Source: Charina bottae (Eukaryota > Chordata > Lepidosauria > Squamata > Charinaidae). From it: a stretch of DNA of 64,000 bases. The position numbers and the translations under genes were made by a program. Of the stretch, positions 1 through 12,400 are shown piece after piece. A model generated the notes under the pieces. That model was given only the letters and a program-made list of their open reading frames with translations. It had not been told where the DNA came from and did no database searches. Numbering within the stretch: the stretch's first letter is position 1; every line of letters starts with the position of its first letter. Location: positions 39,055,001-39,119,000 of the forward strand of contig JALMGJ010000008.1 of NCBI GenBank assembly GCA_023362775.1. The letters are read 5' to 3'.

Positions 1-356
1 TTCAAACATATACAGCAGCCCAATGCAACCAGGGAGGACTCTGTGTTCAAACATTCTCTAATCACTTAAATGATAGAACCATTATTTGTACAATTAAATA
101 ACTTGATTTTTATTATTTTTATATACATTCCCTTCGGGCAAGAATTGCAACCCATTTTAACCACTGGGATTTTTTATTTTGCTTCAAGCTAGTTCTCCAG
201 ACACCAAAAGTGGAATTCACTGGTGAGCAGCAGAAAAGCAAGAAAAATGTCTTTTCCACTGCCCACACTTGGAGCTTTAGTATTTATTTTCTACAGGGGG
301 AAAAAATCCACCCTTTTTGACAGTGATCAGGCATGAGGAACATCAGCGGAGAGAGT
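1..356 (-). other. GPAT3: GPAT3 3' UTR (at least in part)
   Basis: Follows the TGA directly. On the minus strand AATAAA occurs at 288-283, 178-173 and 114-109. I cannot tell which, if any, is used, and the UTR may run past the window edge. Confidence 0.6.
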
Positions 357-477
357 TCAGCCCAAATCTTCTGACCCACTTGATGAGGTTCCATTTCCTA
401 TTATCATCTTGCTATAGTTTTTCTGTTCCTCTTCCTTAAAAGTTTCCTTCACCTTGTCTCTTTTCAAACCTCCATCC
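357..477 (-). CDS. GPAT3: GPAT3 terminal coding exon 12 (residues 405-444, stop)
   Basis: Acceptor TTTTAAG at 484-478, then [16 protein letters not shown] and [10 protein letters not shown], ending at TGA 359-357. The last residues ([10 protein letters not shown]) are longer than the short tail of human GPAT3 and account for much of the extra length. Confidence 0.93.
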
Positions 478-3400
478 CTTAAAAGAACAAAAGGAGAAAT
501 CCATGAAATACAGTTATCTACCCAATATGCTATTAAGAAGGTTCGGCTGGTTTCACTACTTCGTAAAGAAGGCAGGTCTAGCTACGATGACGGTCATCTC
601 CATGTTGGTCACCTCCATACTGCTATTTGTTTGATGCAAGGCTACCACTGAAGAGTGTTCAGTAACTGCAGCTCCTGCAAAAGATAGCTTTCTAGCACGC
701 TTGTCATACCGATGTGCTAGGTTCCTCCTTGTTCTAGGATTAAGTCAAAGTTCTTCTACTGCATATGAACTTGCTTGTAAGTTACAGCCTACATCTGAAA
801 TTTTACTCCATATCTAATTATCATGGAAAGCTCATCTGGTGGGAAGCCAAGGGAGGACCTTTTTATGACACCACCCAACGGTTACATTCCTTAAATTAGA
901 CCGATCCCATTCCTGATCAATTTAGGTAGGCAGTAACCCCATTTTTATCTTGCGTAGCTTGTTTATTTACTAGTACATAGCTTTCCAAAGTGTGTGTCAC
1001 GACACACTACTGTGTCGCCTGCGGTGTCCTGGTATGTCGCGCAAAAACCCGGAAGCGCTGAGGGGGGGAACCAGAAGAAGCGGCACCCCCGCCAATCAGC
1101 GCCACCACTGGCGCTGATTGGCGGGGGTGCCGCTTCTTCCGGTTCTCCCCATCAGCGCTACCGTGTTTTCGCGCGACACACCAGGACACCGCAGGCCGCG
1201 CCGCTGTTGGTGTGTGTCACCAACATGAAAAGTTTGGAAAGCTCTGTACTAGTAAAAAAAACTTCTCTATTTTTATTGGTTGTAAGTCATTGGTTCCGGG
1301 TGCATTTAATATTTAAAGTGCTTGATATAATTATAAACTACCTTGGAAGACCTTAAAGGCTGAAATGCAATCTAGAAAAATGCAAATACATACCCAAGCA
1401 GTGTCCAATAAGCAGGATATACATTAGCCTATCAAAATATTGAATTTTCTTCTGAAGACCACAAGACTTGGCTATGTAATCTAGCATATATCTCTGATCA
1501 TCTGCATTCTCCACCATGGCAACAGAAAGAATGTACAGTGAAATCCTGATTTACCAGACCATACAGTCAGGAGGAGCTATCTGTTTTTCTCAAATGTCCA
1601 ATAAATATGGAATTGCACCTTTGATATCAATTTAGTGTTTGAATAATGACATCATTATGCAAATGGTATAATTTGCATCATTTGTAGAATGATGCAAATC
1701 ATAGTCATGCCTAATATGGTAAATTTCACTTAAAAAGTTAAATGCCTTATTCAGACTACTTCAGATGCAGTGGACACGTTGGCTATTATGATTCACAAAT
1801 ATTGCTTGTTAGGCCAAAACAAGGTTAGGTATGTATATATTCTATATCTACAGAGCCGAATACATCCATTTCTAAATTTCTAACACTCATCATTCCAGCC
1901 AAACCCCCAAATGATGGAGAGTTGGATGAAAATGTTTCACCCCATCCTTCTACTGATGTATTATCATCACCAGAATGCCCCAAGATCAAAAACACTTTTT
2001 TAAAAGTGCTGTTCAACCCAGGATAAGGGAAAAACTCCTTCTCCAAAGCTCGTTTGCTTCCCAATTAACAGCAGAATCTTTTTTCTCACCAGGGTAATTC
2101 GGTAAGGCCTCCTTGGCGAGCAATAGCAGACTTCACCCTGTTGGCAAATTGAACAGCATCTTCTCCTTCCTGTATATAAATGAACAAAAGAAGATAAAAT
2201 CCAATCATTGGTGTGATTGCAAAAAGGTAATTCTGTAGCCAGAAGGAAACAGAGCTCAGAAAGCAGAAAAGTTTCTGGATGGGTCAGCCTCAGAAGTTGT
2301 AGTGGCCCTCAAAAGAGTCGATAAGATGAATGGGACATACCTCTCTTGTCACTGGTGGCAGGTACCACACGTGGCACACAATGGCCCAGCTAGTCATGAT
2401 TCGCAGGAGGTAACTCACAATGTTATGCTTGCTGCTGTTCCAGAAGGCATCACCAAATTGCGGGTCATACTGCAACAGAAAGGAGAGCTTGGAGAGTCAT
2501 TTGCATGCCCAAAGCCACCACACAAGAAGCTGTTTCAGAACAGGTCCACCGACACAGGACAACCACAGCAGAAGCTTCCAGCCTGTGTGCTTGAGAAATA
2601 AACGAATAGCTGCTGTAGCCAAGAAAATGCAACCTAAAGGCTGGATCAGACCAGGGTCCTACCAAATCCAACAACTTCTGAGAAGTTTAGAAGCAGGGTG
2701 TGAAAGACTCAGTGCTCTTGCCTTTTCTTTGATGTGGATGGGAAATTACCCATGCATTGCATGATGATAATTATTCCACACACTGGAAGGCAAGCAAAAT
2801 GGCTCCCATTCCAGAAAGGCTGCCTATTGCATGAGTCACTGTTTTGGCCTTGTTTCCCACTCATCAGCTCACCTCCTCCCAAAATTCGCTAGCTAGCTAG
2901 CTAGTTTACAATAAATTTGTATTCAATTCAATTTGCACTGAAGGTAAGGCATTCCTCCAAATTTTGATTCAGATTAAAAAAAAAAACATTGGCTGACAAT
3001 CAATAGATTGTGGACTGGGGCAGGGGTCGACAACTTGAGGCACTTCAGATGTTGCTGAACTATAACACTAGGCTGACCATATGTCCTGTTTTGAATGGAA
3101 CAGTCCCGTTTTTTTAGCAATTTTCAACCGTCCCGTCGTTTTGATAAAAATCTCAATTTTGTCCCGTTTTTTAAACCCGGCGGGAATGGTGCGGAAGGAG
3201 AATCCGAGCTGGAGCTGCCGATTGGAGGCAGCCCGGAAGAGGAAGCCCTCCCACCTATCAGCGTGTGGCAAAGGAGGGTGGAGAGGTAGAGAGGAGGGCA
3301 GACCGGGTCAGGGTTTGCAGGCGGGAGCCAATCGCGCAGACCGGGGGGGCGGGGTTTGCAGGCGGGAGCTAATTGCGTGGAAGGGGACCTGTCTTTTTCA

Positions 3401-6400
3401 TGAATGCAGAATATTACATAAGACCCCATCCCGTTTTGCCATCCCAATGTCCCGTTTTTGTCTCAAGGAAATATAGTCAGCCTGTATAATGCCCATGCTT
3501 CCAATAGATGGTAGGAGTGGATATCCAAGGCATCTGGAGAGGGCCTACTTGGACAAGGCTGGCCTAGCTTTCACCAGGCTCTTGAGGGCATTAGAAAGCT
3601 TTCTATTCACATACTGTCAGCTCCACTAGGTAGACCAGACCAAGAAATCAACTCCACAGGAAGGCTAAGACTACTTTTACTGAGATTGGCTATAATAACA
3701 GGATCTTGCAAGTCTGATTGTGCTGTTCCTCCTCCTCCTCCTCCCCCTCCCTGTAGTTCAGTGAATTAGGGTGGATACTGTCTGAGCCACTTCTGAACCA
3801 TATCTGGACAATCTGGACTTTAAAAATGTTTTATCCCTTGTCACACCTTGGCAACGGAGCTTGCATATTTCCGCCAAGGTCATCTTCCTTACTCTCTACA
3901 CATACCTTCATTGCTACAGGATAGATGGTGGCACCTATTTCAAAGCTTCCCTTTTTGAACATCATAACTGAAGTGTTGTTTATGCAAGTGCCTGGACAAA
4001 AAAAGAGGAGAGAGAAAGAGATGAACATGTGCTTCCAGTCAAGATAGATATGTAATTAATAGCATGATCTGAGACCCTGTTTCTCTGAGATTCTGGATCA
4101 TGCAGAATGGAGTTCAAGCAAACACAAATACAATTTTCCTTTGGACCACTGACTGAATTTGTGGAGGTCAGGGAAGGAAGGGAGGGAGGGAGGGAGGGAC
4201 TGAGTTGCATGCATCTGTACCCCTCTCCTCTACCTAGTTTGAAATTCTCTATACCTCCAGCTGAACTTCTAAACCAGGGTTTCTCAACCAGGGTTCCATG
4301 GCACCCTAGGGTTCCGCGAGAGGTCACTAGGGGTTCCCTGGGAGATCACGATCTATTTTAAAAAATATTTCAAATTCAGGCAACTTCACATTAAAGAGGT
4401 AAGTTTCATTCTTTATTTTCAGTTTAAGAACACTGTTAAGGCATATCTACAGGCCTACCCATGAAATGAATATAATAATTTTGTAACTTCTAGTCTGTAT
4501 CTGAGCCTGAATCTGCAGCGGTTCCCCGAGGCCTGAAAAACATTTCAAGGGTTCCTCCAGGGTCGAAAGGTGGAGAAAGGCTGTTCTAAACTGAACTCAT
4601 GCTAATTGCCAATATCCAGTCGAGGGACAGCAACCACAACACCAAATATATGTACTACTACTGGGATGCTGATTTATTTATTTATTTTTCTACCCCACCT
4701 TTATTATTTTTATAAATAACTCAAGGTGGCGAACATACCGAATACTCCTTCCTCCTCCTATTTTCCCCACAACAACCCTGTGAGGTGAGTTGGGCTGAGA
4801 GTGAGTGACTGGCCCAAGGTCACCCAGCCGGCTTTCATGCCTAAGGCGGGACTAGAACTCTCAGTCTCCTGGCTTGCCATTGGCTCCTTCCTAGGGCTGA
4901 GAGACAGGGAGTGGCCCAAGGTCACCCAGCTGGCTTTCATGCCCAAGGCGGGACTAGAACTCTCAGTCTCCTGGTTTGCCATTGGCTCCTTCCTAGGGCT
5001 GAGAGGGGGGGACTGGCCCAAGGTCACCCAGCCGGCTTTCATGCCTAAGGCGGGACTAGAACTCTCTGTCTCCTGGCTTGCCATTGGCTCCTTCCTAGGG
5101 CTGAGAGACAGGGAGTGGCCCGAGGTCACCCAGCTGGCTTTGTGCCTAAGGCGGGACTAGAACTCTCAGTCTCCTGGTTTGCCATTGGCTCCTTCCTAGG
5201 GCTGAGAGACAGGGAGTGGCCCAAGGTCACCCAGCCAGCTTTCATGCTTAAGGCAGGACTAGAACTCTCAGTCTCCTGGTTTGCCATTGGCTCCTTCCTA
5301 GGGCTGAGAGAGAGTGACTGGCCCAAGGTCACCCAGCCGGCTTTCATGCCTAAGGCGGGACTAGAACTCTCAGTCTCCTGGTTTGCCATTGGCTCCTTCC
5401 TAGGGCTGAGAGAGGGGGACTGGCCCAAGGTCACCCAGCTGGCTTTCATGCCTATTTCCTCATAGTTCGTATCAATTCTTTTTTGTTCCCTTTTGTCAAA
5501 GATGAAAGATAAACAAGTCCACGTACCCTGGTTTTAGGGTAAGCTTAAACTGAAGCTTAAAAAGTTAATCTAATTTCCTTGCCTCTAACTAAAAAGTTGC
5601 AAATATTCCTCCCCTAACCTTTTGTTTCTCCAAAGCAGAAGTGATCTCACAAGATTTCAGTGTGTGAAGGAAGAAACAATTCACCCAGCCTTGATCATAA
5701 ACAACCACAAAGAAACAGTTTGAGTACAAATGTACATTCTGGTTTTTGGATTTTACCTTCTGGAAAAATTAAGATGGGCAATTTGTCCTTGTTAGCAATG
5801 TGTTCCCTTAGTCTACAAGAAATGGAGAAATATTTCAGGCATTCCCTCAGAATACAGGAGAGACTTTCATTATTGAATCATCTTACAGTATCAGAGGATT
5901 TGTTCAGGTTTTAGAGGAGGCAACAGTAAAGTTTCAGTGATAGGAAGGAGATGTTCAGCCAAGTTGAGGCAGAACGCCCATTTTTTTAGGACACACCCAA
6001 AATCAAACTGCTGTAAACATGCCACTTTCTTCACTTAGTACTTGCCAATGTTTTGAACCACATATCCCATCAAGATGGCTGGGTTGATGGGAAGTGTAGT
6101 CCAAAACCTCCCGACCAGGTTTACAAGGCTCTATCGATGCAAGTTAAACTTCCCTGTGCCCCCTTAAAGCAAAGGAAGGGATGCATTCCATAACCTAGTT
6201 CCATGGTCCTATTTAATTAATTTATTTCCTGTCTTCCAGCCATCTTTCGGAGGATAATACATTACAGAAATAAAATTTTATAAGAATAGCCGTTGTATAT
6301 AAAGAAACCGCAACTGAGATTTTTCTGCAGAGTACTTGGATGTGGTCTGAAACACAGCAAAAACACTTTCCTTAACATTCTTAATTTTCCTAGTAGTATC

Positions 6401-9400
6401 TGAATGAATGATGCAAGTAAGATTTTCCTTTGCCTCATATACAATCAGAGATCCCGGCCAACTCCAATTTCTTCTTCCTGCCTTTCAATTTCCATACAAG
6501 ATAGAGCAGGGTTTCTCAACCAGGGTTATGTGGCACCCTAGGGTTCCGTGAGAGGTCACTAGGGGCTCCCTGATGAGAACTAGCCAATACAACAATGTTA
6601 GAGGCAGAGGGAAGAGAGTCAAGGCTGTTGTTTAGCCATTACACAGGATGAGAAATCCATTCATTTTGTTAGCATTTCAAAAGAGCCAGTCTCGCCTGTA
6701 CTTCCTGACATTCATTGGGCTTCCTGAGAGCAACATTTTCTGAGTTTAACGGATTAGCAGGATAACCTAAGAACTGCTAAGTGTACCAAGGTTCACAAAT
6801 ACTTTATTTATTTCTGTTTTACTATTTATTTATTTTCTATCCCGCCTTTATTATTTTTATAAATAACTCAAGGCAGCGAACATACCTAATACTCCTCCCT
6901 CCTCCTATTTTCCCCACAACAGCAACCCTGTGAGGTGAGTTGGGCTGAGAGTGAGTGACTGGCCCAAGGTCACCCAGCCGGCTTTCATGCCTGAGGCGGG
7001 ACTAGAACTCCTGGTTTGCCATTGGCTCCTTCCTAGGGCTGAGAGACAGGGATTGGCCCAAGGTCACCCAGCCAGCTTTCATGCCTAAGGCAGGACTAGA
7101 ACTCACAGACTCCTGGTTTCTAGCCAAGCACCTTAACCACTAGACCAAACTGGCTCCACCATTTATATATTTATATTTATTTCTATTAAATTTATAAGCC
7201 CCTCAACACCATTATGACACTAGGTGGAGAGTGCAGAGTAAAATAAAATATGCAGCCTTAACTCAAGAGCTAGAGAATAAGCTTTTTGTAAAAAAAAGAA
7301 AAAAAGGGGGGGGGGGGGGTGAAGAGAGAAACATTTTACCTTTTTGTCACTAGATGGCGATCTTTCATTTCTGAACGCTCAAACCAGACGTGGGGGGAGG
7401 CCTTGACTGTGGCTCTTTGAATGACGCCCATTAGACCCCCGTGAACCTGTCCAACCTGGAAATTCATCCCCACCCAAAAAAAAAGGCAATTAAATAACAC
7501 AAGTTCCTTCAATTCCTTAAGTACAGCTGCAGTACTCAACATCTGTCAGCTTTTTTACAGCAAGCTTTATACCAATTACCAAGGGACCCAATTTGGGGAC
7601 AGCCAAGATATTTGGAGCTGCCTCATCTGGAAAATATGAGACAGGAGTATTATGTATTATTTATTTAATTTTTATTCCGCCTTTATTATCTTTTTATAAA
7701 TAACTGAAGGCGGTGAACATACCTAATACTCCTTCCTCCTCTATTTTCCCCACAACAATTTTCCCTGTGATTTTTTCCCCACAACAATTTTCCCTATTTT
7801 CCCTGTGAGGTGAGTTGGGCTGAGTGAGTGTGATTGGCCCAAGGTCACCCAGCCGGCTTTCATGCCTAAGGCGGGACTAGAACTCTCAGTCTCCTGGTTT
7901 GCCATTGGCTCCTTCCTAGGGCTGAGAGACAGGGATTGGCCCAAGGTCACCCAGCCGGCTTTCGTGCCTAAAGCAGGACTAGAACTCTCTGGCTCCTGGT
8001 TTCTAGCCCAGCGCCTTAACCACTAAGGTATGTTCACCACCTTGAGTTGGTGTGTGTGGGGGGGGGGCAGGATAATAACAACAACAATTCCAGGTTACCA
8101 GTCTTCTCTTTTTGTAAAGAAAGCTGGTTTCAAATTAAGATTTTATGATGGAAACGTGGGGCTCTAGTTATGCATTTCCCTTGTGAGGCCAATGCAAGCA
8201 GCAGAGACATTTGCAGAGAAGTGATGGACAAAAGAAGATACTTGGTGTCTCCCCTTCAAAAGTTCTGCCACAAAAACGATTTCTCCACTGCACTGGCCAG
8301 CTGGTTCCCAAGCTGAAAGTGATACAACTGAAAAAAGATGGTGGTAGTGGCATTTCTCCTTTTGGCCTGTTAAGTGACTCTTACTTCTGTGCTACCACGT
8401 AAGGTTTATGAATTACACCAAGATGTAATATCATTTCATTCTGGTTCAATGTCTTCTGTGGCCCCAATTCTTGGGATCTTTAATCTATAGCAGTGTTTCT
8501 CAACCTTGGCAACTTTAAGATGTGCGGACTTCAACTCCCAGAATTCCCCAGCCAGCATTCCGCACATCTTAAAGTTGCCAAGGTTGAGAAACACTGATCT
8601 ATAGTTTATAGCTCAGCATCTTATGGGAATCTAGCCAATTATGGATTTTAAAACAAACCTTAGTTAAACTAAGCCATACAGTGGGTTTATTTGTTTTTGG
8701 TTTAGTATGTTGTGTGCTTGCAAACCTAGCCATTTCTTGTTTGTAAAATATGACTTATAACTTACATGTTGTGTGAATCCAGGCAATTGTAATATATTCA
8801 ATAAATCATGACACTGTGAACCCAGCTACAGGGTTGATACGTGGCTGAAACATGAACTGGATTGCAAAAAGGAGTGTGCAGATCCAAGTCTCCCAGCATG
8901 TTATTTCACTATTCACTGAATGATGATTTTATAGCACTGAACTGAACAAAAAGATTTCATGTTGCTGAATTGTATGAATACTCTGCTATTACCTTGCTTG
9001 GCAAAAACAACTCTTTTTCTGGCCACGCTGCACATATGTGAGATTTACTCTTTGAGAGCAGGTAAGATTTCTTTAGTTTCCCATCAGAGCAGCTCCACAA
9101 TGCCACTCAGTGCAGCAGACAATTTGCAAGGAGGAAAAAGTGGTTTTTAAAAAAGGTGGGGCTGAAATTCAGAAAGCGACTTGGGATTCTGCACATACAA
9201 GTGTCCCAAAATCCCCCAAAGCCATTTTATCTACCCAAGGCAGAGAGATTGAAAGGGAGGCATGGAACTGAACGGACTGATCTGCTCATCACTTTCCATT
9301 ATAGAATCCGTAGGATTTACATATAGTGTTCTTAGGGACAATTAAACTCAACACTCCCCCGACTGCTGCTACTTTTGTGTAAAACGTTGGGCTGTGATCT

Positions 9401-12400
9401 ACTCAGGGCAGCTAGAATGACTTGCCACACATGCTGACGGATGCTACATAAAATAAATGGGAGTCAAGGATTTCTACTCAAATGGGCTGGCGAGTAAAAA
9501 CCCAAAGTGCTATATTTTATATCATTGCTGCATAGCTTCTATATAATTTATTTAAGCATCAGTCTCTTTTCCCCACATTTTTCACCAAGGAAGTGCTCAA
9601 TTCAGGGCAAGAACTTCTGCATAGTTCTTGGAAACTAGGAAATGACTAAGGGATGTTGATTTTCCATTAAGGGGTTTTGCAACCTTTGGCTCTTGCAGTT
9701 ACAAAATTCTCAAGATGTTGTGACGTACCATTGCATAACAGCCATCATTTGTCAAGATTATAGTATCTATCGGAGATGTGTGGTTGGCTACACAAATTCC
9801 ACCCTTCTGTGGTCGGTTCTCCCTGCAATTACAGTACATGTGATTCATAACATTGTAGTAGAACAGCCACCCCATAATACCCTTAATTCCTCTACGTTTG
9901 AGGATCCCACCACTATCACCCATTTAAAACTAAAAAAGAGAAGTGTCATTTTTCATGTTTTTAAGCTGTTTCTAATACTTCTCCCTGTGAAAAGAAAAAT
10001 TTGAAGACAATACACGGGTTGACTTTGATGATCTCCCAAGTTTTTTTTCCACCTCCTACAATCAATAATTTTATGAAACTTTAAACAACAGGATTCTAAC
10101 CAGCAATGTTTTGAGTTACAATTCCCGTAAGTCCAGCCGGCACCAAGGATAACGGGAGTTTCAGTCCAAAAGATCTGAATGGCATCAGGCTGCCCTCATC
10201 TTAAAGAAACTTCAGTTTTAAAAAACACCACAGTAAAACAAGTTTATAATCTTCCAGCAAAAATGAGAACAGAGATGCCTATTAAATGTTCAACTGACTT
10301 CAAGTAATTGTGAAGCCATTAAAAATAACATTTATTTGTCTATGAGAAGTAAGAATTGGGTTTGCCCCCTACTCAGGTGTTGGATGAGGCCTGGGGAGAG
10401 CCAAGTTCAAGTCCACCGTCAGGTACAGAAGCCCATTGGTGACTTTGGCCAATCACTCTCAGACCAGCCTATTTTGGAGGATGGTTGCTGTGGGGAAAAA
10501 TTGGAGGAGGAAGTTTATGTATGCCACCTAAAACTCTTAGAGCAGGGGTGGGCAACGTCAGGCCCGTGGGCCGTATAAGGCCCGTGGGGCTCCCGCCCAC
10601 AAACCCCGCCCCTTCCACGCGATTGGCTCCTGCCCGCAAACCCCGCCCCCCAGTGCTTGTGATTGGCTACCGCCCGCAAACTCCGGCCCCCGGTCCGTGG
10701 AAATCCCAGAAACCCCGCCTCCCACCCCCCCGGTCCCCAGTTATAAATATCCAAATGGCCCTTGGCAGGAAAAAGGTTCCCCACCTCTGTCCTAGAGGAA
10801 AGACAAGATGTACTGTAAGCCAACAAATAAACAACTAACAGATGGATAAATAAACACCTCCACCAAATGATAGGCACCAAAGGAAAGATACAGAGTATAA
10901 TTCCCTTTATGATGTTTTTGTTGTTGTTTATTCGTTCAGTCGTTTCCGACTCTTCATGACTTCATGGACCAGCCCACACCAGAGCTTCCTGTCGGCCGTC
11001 ACCATCCCCAGCTCCCCCATGGTTGAATCCGGTGCATCATAAAGAAAGCAGTTCTGATTAAGTTGTTTAGTTAGTTCAATGCAGCAGTGAAGAGGGAGTT
11101 TTTCAGGGCAAGTTCTGAAACAGCCCAGTCCATTGCTAGGAATATTGAAAGCTATGGGGCCACCACGGAAAACCACCTTTTAGCTTATACCTACTGTTCA
11201 AAGTAGTAGTAAACAACAGGTTCTACCAAATGTCTCTTTTGGTCCAACTACCACTTGCTGAGGAATTAACTCTCTCTCTCTTCCTTAATCTACCACGCAG
11301 ACCACCTCACATATGAAATGGGTGTTCCACAGGCACAGAAATACCAAATTTATGTGAACACCCCATACTCAACTATTGAGATAGAATCAGTGAATGGGCA
11401 TCACCATCATTCCATTGTTGTTTCACATGGGAATCATCTGCAGATGGCCAGGTAGTTATACACCTGTGCCACTTCGACATGCATAGGAATGTCAAAGACT
11501 AACAGATCAACAGGAAAAGAAATTAATGCAACTGGGGCATCCCTATTATTACGAACGGCAGCATCCCATTGTTTGGGCAGTAGTTCAAGGATAATAAGTC
11601 TTTTTCCCAGAGTTCTTTTTCTAATATAATCAAGGTTAAGACATGGGCAAACTAGGAAGACTTTGGGTTTAGAAAATGGTGCACTAAACAAGCCTAGATT
11701 CTGTACATCACATAAGTTTTGCCTCTTAAGCCACATTGGTCACATATATTAGGGTTTTTTTTAATAAACGAGATTTCAGGATGGAGATGGAATCTTTCTG
11801 CCTTCCTCCAGAACTTAAAATTTGAACAGCCAAAGAATTAAGAACTTCCTGTGCTGAGTTATCGCAAAGCTTCATCTAGAAACATACTCCACAGGAAGCT
11901 TAAGATAATTAAAAGAGTGAGGAAAATGCCATTTAATTAACAGCTATTGATGGAACTTCTATTTTGAATATATTTATCCCTCCTTTTCACCATCAAAGGT
12001 TCCCAGACTCTAGCAGTGAAAACAATAATTTTAAAAGTTAAGACAAAAGAGATGTTAAATAATGTATCAGAGGCAAACATTAATGGCAGTTTGATTAAAT
12101 CAGTTCTCTACAGAAAGCCTAGGAAAATTTTAAAAATCTCCATGTGATACTCAAAGCATCCTGGAATTAGCACCAGGAAGCATTACGAAGGGGGGGGGGG
12201 GTCAACACTGAAAAGGCCTTGATTCAGATCACCACATCCACAGCAGCAGAACATGAAAATGCTCCTCCTCAGTGGATTTTGACATCTGGGTAAGTTCAGG
12301 TGAAAATAAAAACAAAGTCTCCAGGAGCAGGGAACAGGTCACATGGTGAAGAGAGGCGAACATCTTGTCCCATCTTGAAATTCTCCAAGGACTCATATCC

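Noticed and set aside
4758..5465. Long open frames of 84-123 codons on both strands, with repeated peptide units
   Set aside because: They are translations of a 102-bp SINE tandem repeat (a multiple of three), open on both strands, with no start context or splice signals.
6050..6110. Short palindromic string (CCCATCAAGATGGCTGGG, then TTGATGGGAAGTGTAGTCC) as a further hAT element
   Set aside because: Probably an old palindromic repeat, but ends and duplication cannot be defined.
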